Shown here piece by piece: positions 27,570 through 36,802 of a stretch of 64,000 bases of DNA. Source of the DNA: Sphingomonas flavescens (lineage in GTDB: Bacteria; Pseudomonadota; Alphaproteobacteria; Sphingomonadales; Sphingomonadaceae); assembly GCF_030866745.1 (NCBI RefSeq), contig NZ_CP133016.1:682001-746000 (forward strand). The letters run 5' to 3'. The position numbers and the translations under genes are program-made. The notes under the pieces are model-generated. The model was not told where the DNA came from. It saw nothing but the letters and a program-made list of their open reading frames with translations, and ran no database searches. The first letter of the stretch is position 1, and every line of letters starts with the position of its first letter.

Positions 27570-28678
27570 TCACCTCTGCGATCATTCCAAAGCCGCTGGC
27601 GCGTTTGCCCTGGCGATTGATCGTGCTGGTCGCCGGCATCGCGACCTTCGGCCTCATCGTGCTCTATTCGGCGGCGGGCGGGTCCTTGCGCCCCTGGGCC
27701 CTCAAGCAGGCCATCGTCTTTTCAGGCTTCCTCGGCATCGCGGTCGCCATGTCGTGGATGAAGGAGTCGACAATCAAGGCCCTGACCTTCCCGGTTTACG
27801 GAGCGACGCTGATCATGCTGATCGGGGTCGAGGCCATGGGCTTCGTTGGCAAGGGCGCGCAGCGCTGGCTGGATATTGGCCCGATCCGCCTGCAGCCTTC
27901 CGAGTTCATGAAGCCGGCAATTGTGCTAGTCTTGGCCCGTTTCTACGAGCTCGTGCCCGCGGGCGAAATCCGTAAATGGCGCGCAATATGGCCTGCCGCC
28001 GCACTGCTCGGCGTGCCAGCCCTGCTGATTCTGGTGCAACCGGACCTCGGTACATGCATCATGGTCGTGCTGTGCGGCGTCACGGTGATGTTTCTCGCAG
28101 GCTTGCCATGGTGGCTGTTCGCAGCGCCGGTGGCGACGATCGCCGTCGCGGCGCCGATCGCTTACGGCATGATGCACGGCTATCAGCGTAAGCGGATCGA
28201 CGTGTTTCTCGATCCCGAAAGCGACCCGCTTGGGGCCGGTTACCATATCGCGCAATCGAAGATCGCGATCGGCTCGGGCGGTATCTGGGGCAAGGGCTTC
28301 CTGCAGGGCAGCCAGAGCCACCTCGACTATCTCCCGGAAGGCCACACCGACTTCGTCTTCGCGACCATGGCGGAGGAATGGGGTCTGGTCGGCGGTATCA
28401 TCCTCATCTGCGCGTTTGGCGCGGTGATTCGCTGGGGAATGCGAGTCAGCCAAAATGCCCGCACCCGCTTCGCCCAGCTTGCCGCCGCCGGCCTCTCGGC
28501 AACAATCTTCTTCTACGTCTCGATCAACCTGATGATGGTCATGGGACTTGCACCGGTCGTCGGCGTTCCCCTGCCCCTGGTCAGCTTCGGGGGATCGGCC
28601 GTGATGACGGTGATGCTATGCCTCGGCCTGCTGATGGCGTTGGAACGTCAGCAGCGCACGGTCTCCCGCCTCGCATAA
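27566..28678 (+). CDS. rodA: Peptidoglycan glycosyltransferase RodA
   Basis: 370 residues from the ATG at 27566 (ATGA overlap with mrdA). SEDS family with about ten membrane helices. Motifs: KGAQRWLDIGPIRLQPSEFMK, QPDLGTCIMV, the catalytic-loop region EGHTDFVFATMAEEWGLVGG, and VVGVPLPLVSFGGSAVM. It polymerises lipid II together with PBP2. Last gene of the elongasome operon. Confidence 0.96.
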   Translation: MITSAIIPKPLARLPWRLIVLVAGIATFGLIVLYSAAGGSLRPWALKQAIVFSGFLGIAVAMSWMKESTIKALTFPVYGATLIMLIGVEAMGFVGKGAQRWLDIGPIRLQPSEFMKPAIVLVLARFYELVPAGEIRKWRAIWPAAALLGVPALLILVQPDLGTCIMVVLCGVTVMFLAGLPWWLFAAPVATIAVAAPIAYGMMHGYQRKRIDVFLDPESDPLGAGYHIAQSKIAIGSGGIWGKGFLQGSQSHLDYLPEGHTDFVFATMAEEWGLVGGIILICAFGAVIRWGMRVSQNARTRFAQLAAAGLSATIFFYVSINLMMVMGLAPVVGVPLPLVSFGGSAVMTVMLCLGLLMALERQQRTVSRLA

Positions 28679-28692
28679 AAGGTTTCACGCGG

Positions 28693-28750
28693 GCGGTTGC
28701 GCCCTACATGCCCCCATGCTACCGGCGCGCCGCTCCTGAAGCGCAACCGC
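28693..28750. repeat. 10-bp inverted repeat between rodA and tRNA-Lys
   Basis: GCGGTTGCGC at 28693-28702 and its exact reverse complement at 28741-28750, with a 38-nt spacer holding a second GC-rich palindrome (ACCGGCGCGCCG region). No U-tract follows on the plus strand. It could be a transcript-end structure of the elongasome operon. Confidence 0.4.
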
Positions 28751-28776
28751 GTCGGAGCATCCGCCGTATCGGCAGT

Positions 28777-28852
<76 letters not shown>

Positions 28853-28874
28853 TTTTCCCCATATTCGGCGGCGC

Positions 28875-30077
28875 ATGACCGAAGCTTATATTTGCGACGC
28901 CGTGCGGACCCCAATCGGACGTTACGCGGGGGCGCTGAGCAGCGTTCGCGCAGACGACCTTGCCGCCGTTCCAATTCGAGCGCTGATCGAGCGCAATCCG
29001 AATGTCGACTGGGAAGATCTGGACGACGTCATCCTTGGCTGCGCCAACCAGGCCGGTGAGGACAATCGCAACCTGGCACGAATGGCGGGGCTGCTCGCGG
29101 GATTGCCGGACAGTTCGGGCGGCGTCACGCTGAACCGCCTGTGTGGGTCGGGGCTGGACGCGGTAGCCATGGCTGCCCGGGTCGTTCGCGGGGGGGAATC
29201 CAATCTGCTGATCGCGGGCGGCAGCGAAAGCATGAGCCGGGCCCCCTTCGTCATGGCCAAGGCGACCAGCGCCTTCGACCGCAATGCAGAGATGTACGAC
29301 ACGACCATTGGCTGGCGCTTCGTCAATCCGAAGATGAAGTCCGCTTATGGCGACGATACGATGCCGAGCACGGGCGAGAACGTCGCGCAAGAATTCGGGA
29401 TCAGCCGCGAGGATCAGGACGCGTTCGCGCTGCGCAGCCAGGAGAAAGCCTCGCGGGCGCAGGCGAACGGAAGACTTGCCGCGGAAATCGTTCCCGTCGC
29501 CATCCCCCAGCGCAAGGGCGATGCGATCATTGTGGACACGGATGAACATCCACGCGCTACTTCGCTGGAAGCGCTAGCCAAGTTGAAGCCCATAGTTCGG
29601 TCCGACGGCACCGTGACCGCAGGCAATGCGTCCGGTGTCAATGATGGCGCCGCCGCGTTGATCATCGCCTCGGAGGAAGGCGCAAGGCGTCATGGTTTGA
29701 CGCCGCGTGCCCGTATTCTCGGCGCGGCCGTCGCTGGCGTGCCACCGCGGATCATGGGGATCGGTCCAGCCCCGGCGAGCGAGAAGCTGATGAAGCGGCT
29801 AGGCCTCGGCATTGCGGACTTCGACGTGATCGAACTGAATGAAGCTTTCGCGGCGCAGGGGCTGGCAGTCCTACGCCAGCTTGGCGTCGCCGATGACGAT
29901 GCCCGCGTGAACCCGAACGGGGGCGCGATCGCGCTCGGTCACCCTCTCGGAATGTCGGGCGCGCGCTTGGCGCTCACGGCGACGGAAGAATTGCAACGGA
30001 CCGGCGCTAAGCGCGCATTGGCAACGATGTGTATCGGTGTGGGCCAGGGCATCGCGCTGGCCATCGAGCGTGTCTGA
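28875..30077 (+). CDS. pcaF: Thiolase, 3-oxoadipyl-CoA thiolase type
   Basis: 400 residues. Nucleophile Cys90 in [13 protein letters not shown]; catalytic His in [17 protein letters not shown]; second Cys in [10 protein letters not shown]. The sequence [21 protein letters not shown] and the spacing resemble PcaF/PaaJ beta-ketoadipyl-CoA thiolases, which release succinyl-CoA and acetyl-CoA at the end of aromatic degradation. No other pca or paa genes are near, so it could be a general acetyl-CoA acyltransferase. The thiolase class is certain, the substrate less so. Confidence 0.8.
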   Translation: MTEAYICDAVRTPIGRYAGALSSVRADDLAAVPIRALIERNPNVDWEDLDDVILGCANQAGEDNRNLARMAGLLAGLPDSSGGVTLNRLCGSGLDAVAMAARVVRGGESNLLIAGGSESMSRAPFVMAKATSAFDRNAEMYDTTIGWRFVNPKMKSAYGDDTMPSTGENVAQEFGISREDQDAFALRSQEKASRAQANGRLAAEIVPVAIPQRKGDAIIVDTDEHPRATSLEALAKLKPIVRSDGTVTAGNASGVNDGAAALIIASEEGARRHGLTPRARILGAAVAGVPPRIMGIGPAPASEKLMKRLGLGIADFDVIELNEAFAAQGLAVLRQLGVADDDARVNPNGGAIALGHPLGMSGARLALTATEELQRTGAKRALATMCIGVGQGIALAIERV

Positions 30078-30284
30078 CGAACCTTCGTCAGCCCTCTTTG
30101 TCGGTACGAAAGATCGCGGATGGCTGCGCGCGTAGGCTTGGGCGACACTCAGCCATTAGGTGGTCGCGGCGCTGCCGGTGAATCTTCGCCAACTCCAGAT
30201 GGGATAACCTGCATTAGGGAGCGGCTTGTGCTGCCCGGGTCTATGGGGCTCCCCGCTCACGATCTTCAGCGCTACGGAATTCGG
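30078..30284 (+). promoter_or_regulatory. Long structured leader of the TonB-dependent receptor gene
   Basis: A 207-nt gap with several inverted repeats: ATGGCTG/CAGCCAT (30120-30126 with 30150-30156), a GGCG/CGCC pair around 30168-30190, and GAGCGG/CCGCTC (30219-30224 with 30253-30258). The stretch GATGGGATAACCTGC and the following TTAGGGA faintly recall the 3' parts of cobalamin and TPP riboswitches, but the other conserved elements of both are missing. A structured regulatory leader is plausible; the class is not assigned. Confidence 0.35.
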
Positions 30285-32285
30285 ATGTTTGCCCCAGTCG
30301 TTCTTATCGCCACTGAAAGCGCGCCCATCGTCATCACCGGGCAGGGCCTTCGTCCGGGCGAGACCAATGGTGCGTCGATCGTCACCATTGACAAGGATCG
30401 CATCGCGCAGTCGGCAAGCGGCCGGCTCGAGGACGTTCTGCGCGACGTCGCGGGATTGCAGAGTTTCCGCCGCTCGGACTCGCGGTCGAGCCATGCGACA
30501 AACCAGTCGATCACGCTTCGGGGGCTTGGGGGAAATGCCTCGTCCCGCGCGCTCCTGCTGGTCGACGGGGTGCCTCAGGCCGATCCGTTCGGTGGGTGGA
30601 TATCTTTCCCGGCCTATTCGACAGACCGCATCGGCCTGATCCGCGTGACGCGTGGTGGCGGTAGCGGCTATTATGGCCCGGGCGCGCTTGCGGGGACGGT
30701 CGAGATCGAGAGCGCGGTCCCAACCGAAGGGCTCTCCACCCTAGGCGGCGTTGCGTATGGAAGCCGAGACAGCGTCGACTTACGGGCGAGTGTCGGCGCG
30801 GCGTCAGACTCTCGCTTCTGGACCATTTCGGGTGCGTACGCCCGCGGCGACGGGTTCGTCCCGATCACCAGCGCGACCCGCGGGCCCGCCGATCGCGCTG
30901 CACCCTATCGGCAAGTTTCCGCCACTGCCCGCTTCGTTCAGACGCTTGGCCCAACGGAGTTGCAGGCAAACGTCAGCGCTTTCTTTGACCGTCGGGATCG
31001 AGGCGTCGCCTTCACGACCAACCGCGGTCGGGGCGTGGACACTTCGCTGCGCCTGGTTGGCAAGCGCTGGTCATTGCTCGGCTACGCGCAGAACCGCAGC
31101 TTCGCATCACAGTTCAGCAGCGTGAACGCCGGCCGGACCGCGAGCACTGAAACGCTCGACCAATATAGCGTGCCGTCGCGTGGCTATGGTTTCCGGGCCG
31201 AAGCGGCCCCGATCACCGGCCGGTTCGACGTGCGAGTGGGAATCGATGGGCGCTTTGTCCGCGGCCAGACGAACGAACGCTATCAGTTCGTTGCCGGGTC
31301 GCCGACGCGGTTGCGGCAAGCGGGCGGAAGCTCCGCAACGGTCGGCGCGTTCGCGGTGACCACGCTCAACCTCGGCCCGACGCGGCTTACGGGCAGCGTT
31401 CGTGAAGACCGGTGGTCTATTAGCGAGGGTCATCTTCTCCAACGGACGCTCGCTGGCAGCATCCTCGATGATGTTCATTTCAAGGATCGCCGCGGCTGGC
31501 AGACAAGCGGTCGCCTCGCGGCAGAATATCAGATGACGCGGCGCACCAAGTTGCGGGCGGCCGCCTATCGCGGCTGGCGCTTGCCGACGCTGAACGAGCT
31601 TTATCGACCGTTTCGTGCAGGGCCCGATGCCACGGGACCGAACGCAGCCCTGAGGCCGGAAACGATGACGGGCGCGGAGGCCGGGATCGACGTGAGCTTG
31701 GCGAAGTCATGGACCGGGTCACTAACGGCTTTCACCGCGCGGCTTCACGATGCCATCGCCAATGTCACGCTCGGGTCGGGCCCGGGCGCCTTCCCGATCG
31801 TGGGTTTCGTCGCTGCTGGCGGATCGTACCGTCAGCGCCAGAATATCGATCAAATCCGCTCCTCCGGGGTCGAAGCGGACGTGGCCGGCCGCGCCGGCCC
31901 ATTCGACCTCAACTTCTCCTACTCGTTCGTCGACGCCCGCGTTCATGCCAGCGGCGCGGCGTTCGCCCTTCAGGGCAAGCGCCCTGCCCAAACGCCCCGG
32001 CACCAGGTTTCAGCAACCCTCGCCTGGAATTCGAAAACGGGACACTTGCTGTCCATGACCGCGCGAGCGCTTTCCGGCCAATTCGATGACGATCTCAACC
32101 AACGCCGGCTCAAAGGTGTGGTGACGTTCGATGCGTTTGGGTCGCTGCCCGTTACCAAGAGGCTCGCGGTAGAGGTTCGCGGAGAGAACATAACGAACTC
32201 GCTCGTGCAGACTGCGCTTGGTTCAGACGGCTCGGTGGAGCGTGCTTCGCCGCGGACCTTCTGGTTAGGTCTGCGCCTCAAATAG
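30285..32285 (+). CDS. TonB-dependent outer-membrane receptor
   Basis: About 666 residues from the ATG at 30285 (GGAA upstream); ATG 30243 is a possible earlier start giving a more basic signal n-region. A TonB-box-like APIVITGQG near the start, plug domain motifs (LEDVLRDVAGLQSF, NQSITLRGLGGNASSRALLL, VTRGGGSGYYGPGALAGTVEI) and a 22-strand-type barrel ending FWLGLRLK with a terminal aromatic-rich strand. It imports a scarce nutrient (siderophore, vitamin or similar). The ligand is unknown; the leader may hold the clue. Confidence 0.9.
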   Translation: MFAPVVLIATESAPIVITGQGLRPGETNGASIVTIDKDRIAQSASGRLEDVLRDVAGLQSFRRSDSRSSHATNQSITLRGLGGNASSRALLLVDGVPQADPFGGWISFPAYSTDRIGLIRVTRGGGSGYYGPGALAGTVEIESAVPTEGLSTLGGVAYGSRDSVDLRASVGAASDSRFWTISGAYARGDGFVPITSATRGPADRAAPYRQVSATARFVQTLGPTELQANVSAFFDRRDRGVAFTTNRGRGVDTSLRLVGKRWSLLGYAQNRSFASQFSSVNAGRTASTETLDQYSVPSRGYGFRAEAAPITGRFDVRVGIDGRFVRGQTNERYQFVAGSPTRLRQAGGSSATVGAFAVTTLNLGPTRLTGSVREDRWSISEGHLLQRTLAGSILDDVHFKDRRGWQTSGRLAAEYQMTRRTKLRAAAYRGWRLPTLNELYRPFRAGPDATGPNAALRPETMTGAEAGIDVSLAKSWTGSLTAFTARLHDAIANVTLGSGPGAFPIVGFVAAGGSYRQRQNIDQIRSSGVEADVAGRAGPFDLNFSYSFVDARVHASGAAFALQGKRPAQTPRHQVSATLAWNSKTGHLLSMTARALSGQFDDDLNQRRLKGVVTFDAFGSLPVTKRLAVEVRGENITNSLVQTALGSDGSVERASPRTFWLGLRLK

Positions 32286-32310
32286 TCTTTCGTCGAAGCG
32301 CACCGCCCGC

Positions 32311-32390
32311 CTATCGAAAGTTAAGGTTGCTTCCGGGCACGTTCACAATCGGGCTTTAGGAGGGGTTGCATTCCCCCTTAACTATCGAAA
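32311..32390 (+). promoter_or_regulatory. Repeated CTATCGAAA motif with flanking inverted repeat upstream of the efflux operon
   Basis: CTATCGAAAGTTAAGG begins at 32311, and CCTTAACTATCGAAA runs 32376-32390. The nonamer CTATCGAAA is repeated directly (32311 and 32382), while GTTAAGG/CCTTAAC (32320-32326, 32376-32382) are inverted. They flank the presumed promoter of the RND pump. No regulator gene is adjacent. A repressor site or a leader stem is possible. Confidence 0.4.
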
Positions 32391-32401
32391 ATGCCGGCTT
32401 C

Positions 32402-33610
32402 GTGACATCAACGACTTTCAATAGCGCCCGCCTTGGCGCCGCTTTGGCGGCGCTTTTTTTGCTTGGCGCCTGCGGCAAGACCACCGAGGGCCAGGAACGC
32501 GGTGGCCGCGGCGGCCAGCGCGGTCCTGCGCAGGTCGGGTTCGTCGTTGTTCAGCAAAGCAGCGTCCCGCTGCAGGAATCGTTGCCCGGCCGGGTCGCGG
32601 CCTTCCAGGTTTCAGAGGTTCGTCCGCAGGTAACGGGCGTGATCCAGAAGCGCTATTTTCGCGAGGGGTCGATCGTTCGCCAGGGCCAGACCCTCTATCA
32701 AATCGATCCCAGCATCTATTCGGCGCAGGCCGCGCAGGCGTCCGCCAACCTTCAATCCGCCCGCGCCAGCGCAGTGGCCGCGCGCACCCGCGCCTCACGC
32801 TACAAGCCGCTCGCCGAGATGGAGGCGATTTCCAAGCAGGATTACACCGACGCTTTGGCGCAGGCGCGCCAGGCCGATGCCGCGGTCGCGCAGAACAACG
32901 CGACCTTGCGGGTCGCCCAGGTCAATATGCGCTTTACCCGCGTTCCCGCCCCGATCACGGGGCGGATCGGATTGTCCAACTTCACCGAGGGTGCGCTGGT
33001 CACTGCCAACCAGGCCGATGCGCTGGCGACCATCACCCGGCTCGATCCCATCTATGTAGACATCAAGCAATCGGCTGCCGAGCTTCTCAAGCTGCGGCAG
33101 GCGTTGGCCCAAGGCGGAGCGGTGCCTGCGTCGGCGCAGGTGCGGCTGAAGCTGCCGGACGGTTCCGATTACGGCTACACCGGCACGGTCGAATTTAGTG
33201 AGGTGATCGTCGATGAGCCGACGGGCACCGTCACGATCCGTGCGCGCTTTCCGAACGGCCAAGGCGTCCTGCTGCCCGGAATGTACGTGACCGCCCAATT
33301 CGCACAGGCCGTACAGACGGATGCGATCCTGGTCCCGCAGACTGCGATCAAACGCGATCCGCAGGGCAACGCGACACTGTTCGTCGTCGGACCAGGCAAC
33401 AAGGCTGTTCAACGCACCGTGCAGACGAGCAGGACATCTGGGCCCAACTGGATCGTGACCGGCGGCCTGGCGCCGGGCGAAAAGGTGATCACGCAAGGCA
33501 CGGGTACCCTGAAGGACGGCGCACAGATCAAGCCCGTACCGGCGACCGCTCCTCAGCGGGTCGCGGCGCGGCCTCAGGGCGCAAGGAACGGCGCGGGACC
33601 GAGCCGCTAG
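32402..33610 (+). CDS. RND efflux periplasmic adaptor (membrane fusion lipoprotein)
   Basis: About 402 residues from GTG 32402; a TTG at 32366 is the alternative, but its AGGAGG lies only 2 nt away. Lipobox LLGAC after a hydrophobic signal. Lipoyl/beta-barrel architecture: PLQESLPGRVAAFQVSEVRPQ, GVIQKRYFREGSIVRQGQ, helical hairpin with ASRYKPLAEMEAISKQDY, then VPAPITGRIGLSNFTEG. It bridges the inner-membrane pump and the outer-membrane channel. First gene of a complete three-gene AcrAB-OprM-type operon. A four-codon ORF (32391-32405) ends on the GTG start. Confidence 0.92.
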   Translation: MTSTTFNSARLGAALAALFLLGACGKTTEGQERGGRGGQRGPAQVGFVVVQQSSVPLQESLPGRVAAFQVSEVRPQVTGVIQKRYFREGSIVRQGQTLYQIDPSIYSAQAAQASANLQSARASAVAARTRASRYKPLAEMEAISKQDYTDALAQARQADAAVAQNNATLRVAQVNMRFTRVPAPITGRIGLSNFTEGALVTANQADALATITRLDPIYVDIKQSAAELLKLRQALAQGGAVPASAQVRLKLPDGSDYGYTGTVEFSEVIVDEPTGTVTIRARFPNGQGVLLPGMYVTAQFAQAVQTDAILVPQTAIKRDPQGNATLFVVGPGNKAVQRTVQTSRTSGPNWIVTGGLAPGEKVITQGTGTLKDGAQIKPVPATAPQRVAARPQGARNGAGPSR

Positions 33611-33613
33611 CCG

Positions 33614-36600
33614 ATGTCCAAGGTCTTCATCGATCGCCCGATCTTTGCATGGGTGATCGCCATCATCATCATGCTGATGGGGATCGGCGCGATCGTGCAG
33701 CTGCCGGTTGCGCAATATCCCGACGTCGCGCCGACCCAGATCAATATTCGCGCCACCTATCCGGGAGCATCGGCCTCAACGCTGGAAAGCAGCGTCACCC
33801 AGATCCTGGAGCAGCAGCTCACCGGCATCGACGGAATGCTCTATTTCTCGTCATCCTCGACGGCGCGCGGGTCCGTGTCGATCAGCGTCGTCCTGCAGAA
33901 GGGGATCGATCCCGACATCGCGCAAGTGCAGGTGCAGAACGCGATCCAGGCCGCAATTTCGCGGCTTCCGACGCAAGTGCAGCAACAGGGCGTCCGCGTC
34001 ACCAAGGGATCGCCCGATCTCCTGATGATCGTCGCCATCAGCGACACGACCGACAAAAGCACCAACGTCGACGTCTCGGACTGGCTGACGACGAATATTC
34101 AGGACGAGCTGTCGCGCGTGCCCGGCGTGGGCGACGTCAACGTCTTCGGCTCGTCCTACGCGATGCGCATCTGGCTCGATCCTCAGAAGCTTGCGGGCGT
34201 CAACCTGATGCCCAGCGACGTCATTAGCGCGATCCAGAACCAGAATACCGAAGTAGCAGCCGGTGAGATCGGCGGCCTTCCCGCGCCGGAAGGCCAAATG
34301 CTGAACGCTACGGTCACCGCCCAATCGCGCTTCCAGACGCCCGAACAGTTTCGCAACATCATCGTGAAGTCCGACCCGACCGGCGCCCGCGTCCTGCTGG
34401 GCGACGTCGCCCGAGTTGAGCTTGGCGCCGATAATTATTCGGCAACGATCCGCGCCAACGGGCACCCCGGCGCCGGCATCGGTATCTCGCTCGAGCCCGG
34501 CGCCAACGCGCTGCGCACTGCCAATCTGGTCAAGGCGAAGGTCAAGGAAATCGCCCCGCGCATGCCGGCCGGTTACACCTACGCCTTCGCCAACGATTCC
34601 ACCGATTTCATCAAACTGTCGGTCAAGGAAGTCGTGAAGACGCTGTTCGAGGCGGTCCTCCTCGTTGTGCTCGTGATGTTTGTCTTCCTGCAAAGCTGGC
34701 GGGCGACGCTCATCCCATTCATCGCCGTGCCGGTGGTGCTGCTAGGGACGTTCGCGATCCTCTACGCGCTCGGTTTCTCCATCAACACCATGACGTTGTT
34801 CGGGCTGGTGCTCGCGACCGGTCTGCTTGTCGACGATGCGATCGTCGTCGTCGAGAACGTCGAACGGTTGATGGAGGAAAATCCGGACATGAGCCCGCGC
34901 GACGCGACGGTCGCGTCGATGGAGCAGATCCAGATGGCGCTCGTCGCCATCGCGCTGGTCCTGTCCGCCGTGTTTCTTCCGATGGTCTTTTTTGGCGGTT
35001 CGACCGGCGTCATCTATCGGCAGTTCGCGGCGACCATCGTCGCGGCCATGGTGCTGTCCGTGTTCATCGCTTTGACGCTGAGCCCCGCGATCGCCGCCAA
35101 CCTGCTGAAGCGCAACCACGCGACGGTCGAGGAGACCTGGGTTGGCCGCAAGGCGCCGGGCCTTGCCCATCGGGTCGAGCGCGGCCGCATCTGGTTCAAC
35201 GACAGCTTCGACCGTTTCCGCGATTGGTTCGTGAACTCCGTCATCCGAGTGGTCGACCGCAAGTGGCTGTTTCTCGCAATCTACGCGGGTGTCGTTGCGA
35301 TCCTGATGATCATGTTCGTCAGACTGCCGACCGGCTTCCTGCCCACCGAGGACCAGGGCTTCGCCTCGGTGCAGTTCCGGCTTCCCGCCGGCGCGACGAT
35401 GGAGCGCACCCGGCAGGTTCAGCGGCAGGTCGAGGACTACTTCTTGCGCGGGCCTGAGAAGAAGAACGTCAAGACCTTCTTCACGGTCGCCGGCGGTGGC
35501 CAGGGCGCGGCCGGCCAGAACACCGGTCAGGCGTTCCTCAATCTGACCGACTTTGAAAATCGCGGCGGCAAGGACAACACCGCCGACGCCATCGTGCAGC
35601 GTGCCTCCGGCGCTTTCCGGGGCCTTCGCGATGCGCAGGTTTTCGCGCTTGTCCCCGGCGCGATCCGCGGCCTCGGCCAGTCGAGCGGCTTCACCATGGA
35701 GTTGCTCAATACGGGCGGGCTCTCGCAGGAGCAGTTTGAGGATGCTCGCGATCGCATCCTGGCGATGGCCGAAGGCAATTCGCAGCTTTCGTCCGTCCGT
35801 CTGAGCGAACTTCCCGACGTTGCCAGTTTGAAGGTCAACATCGATCAGCAGCGCGTCGCCTCTCTTGGCTTGAGTTCTGGAGACGTGAACACGACGCTTT
35901 CGACGGCCTGGGGCGGACGCTACGTGAACGACTTCATCGACCGTGGGCGCGTGAAACGCGTCTACGTGCAGGGTGATGCGCCGTACCGGGCCGATCCGAA
36001 GAGCATCGACCAGTGGTTTGTCCGCAGCAACCAGGGCGCCATGGTTCCCTTTTCCTCCTTCGCGCAGACAAGCTGGATGACGACGCCGACCAGTTCCTCG
36101 CGCTTTCTCGGCTACCCATCGTTCGAATTGAATGGACAAGGCGCGCCGGGGGTCAGTTCCGGCACCGCGATGGACACGATCGAAAGCATCGCTCGACAGG
36201 TCCCGGGCATTGACGTGGCATGGGCCGGCCAGTCCTATCAGGAGAGACTATCGTCCGGTCAGGCGCCGATACTTTATGGCGTTGCGCTAATCGTCGTCTT
36301 CTTGTGCCTGGCAGCTCTCTACGAAAGCTGGTCGATCCCGGTTGCCGTGCTGCTTGTCATCCCGCTGGGCCTGGTCGGATCGATCTTCTTCGTCACCCTG
36401 CGCGGCCTGCAGAACGACGTCTATCTGCAGGTGGGCCTGATCACGACCATGGGGCTGTCCGCCAAGAACGCCATTCTGATGGTGGAATTCGCCGAACGCG
36501 CCGAGCGCGAGGGCGCGCGCGTGATCGACGCGGCCATCGAAGCGGCGAAAATCCGGCTGCGGCCGATTCTGATGACGAGCTTCGCCTTCATTTTCGGCGT

Positions 36601-36802
36601 CTTGCCGCTGGCGCTCTCGACCGGCCCGGGCGCCAATAGTCGCATCGCCATCGGCACCGCGGTGATTGGCGGCATGCTGACGGCCACGGCGCTGGCGATC
36701 TTCTACATTCCGTTCTTTTTCGTGATGGTCCGCCGCGGCGTTCGCGACGGCCTGAAGGCAGTCAGGGAACGGCTTCGCAATCGACGGCAGGCAGAAGCAT
36801 GA
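33614..36802 (+). CDS. RND multidrug efflux permease, HAE1 family (AcrB/MexB-like)
   Basis: 1062 residues. N-terminal FIDRPIFAWVIAIIIMLMG, pore segment PVAQYPDVAPTQI, proton-relay Asp pair in GLLVDDAIVVVENVER of helix 4, second-half GLSAKNAILMVEFA and PLALSTGPGA. Twelve membrane helices and two large periplasmic loops are evident. It exports hydrophobic drugs or metabolites using the proton gradient. Starts 3 nt after the adaptor stop and overlaps the channel gene (ATGA). Confidence 0.96.
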   Translation: MSKVFIDRPIFAWVIAIIIMLMGIGAIVQLPVAQYPDVAPTQINIRATYPGASASTLESSVTQILEQQLTGIDGMLYFSSSSTARGSVSISVVLQKGIDPDIAQVQVQNAIQAAISRLPTQVQQQGVRVTKGSPDLLMIVAISDTTDKSTNVDVSDWLTTNIQDELSRVPGVGDVNVFGSSYAMRIWLDPQKLAGVNLMPSDVISAIQNQNTEVAAGEIGGLPAPEGQMLNATVTAQSRFQTPEQFRNIIVKSDPTGARVLLGDVARVELGADNYSATIRANGHPGAGIGISLEPGANALRTANLVKAKVKEIAPRMPAGYTYAFANDSTDFIKLSVKEVVKTLFEAVLLVVLVMFVFLQSWRATLIPFIAVPVVLLGTFAILYALGFSINTMTLFGLVLATGLLVDDAIVVVENVERLMEENPDMSPRDATVASMEQIQMALVAIALVLSAVFLPMVFFGGSTGVIYRQFAATIVAAMVLSVFIALTLSPAIAANLLKRNHATVEETWVGRKAPGLAHRVERGRIWFNDSFDRFRDWFVNSVIRVVDRKWLFLAIYAGVVAILMIMFVRLPTGFLPTEDQGFASVQFRLPAGATMERTRQVQRQVEDYFLRGPEKKNVKTFFTVAGGGQGAAGQNTGQAFLNLTDFENRGGKDNTADAIVQRASGAFRGLRDAQVFALVPGAIRGLGQSSGFTMELLNTGGLSQEQFEDARDRILAMAEGNSQLSSVRLSELPDVASLKVNIDQQRVASLGLSSGDVNTTLSTAWGGRYVNDFIDRGRVKRVYVQGDAPYRADPKSIDQWFVRSNQGAMVPFSSFAQTSWMTTPTSSSRFLGYPSFELNGQGAPGVSSGTAMDTIESIARQVPGIDVAWAGQSYQERLSSGQAPILYGVALIVVFLCLAALYESWSIPVAVLLVIPLGLVGSIFFVTLRGLQNDVYLQVGLITTMGLSAKNAILMVEFAERAEREGARVIDAAIEAAKIRLRPILMTSFAFIFGVLPLALSTGPGANSRIAIGTAVIGGMLTATALAIFYIPFFFVMVRRGVRDGLKAVRERLRNRRQAEA

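Noticed and set aside
30160..30220. TPP or cobalamin riboswitch before the TonB-dependent receptor
   Set aside because: Only the 3' motif is vaguely similar. The CTGAGA element of TPP and the GGGAAT...CCCGCAACTGT elements of cobalamin switches are absent.
34742..36139. A 465-codon open frame on the minus strand
   Set aside because: It lies fully inside the RND permease gene in the opposite sense, with composition typical of an antisense shadow.
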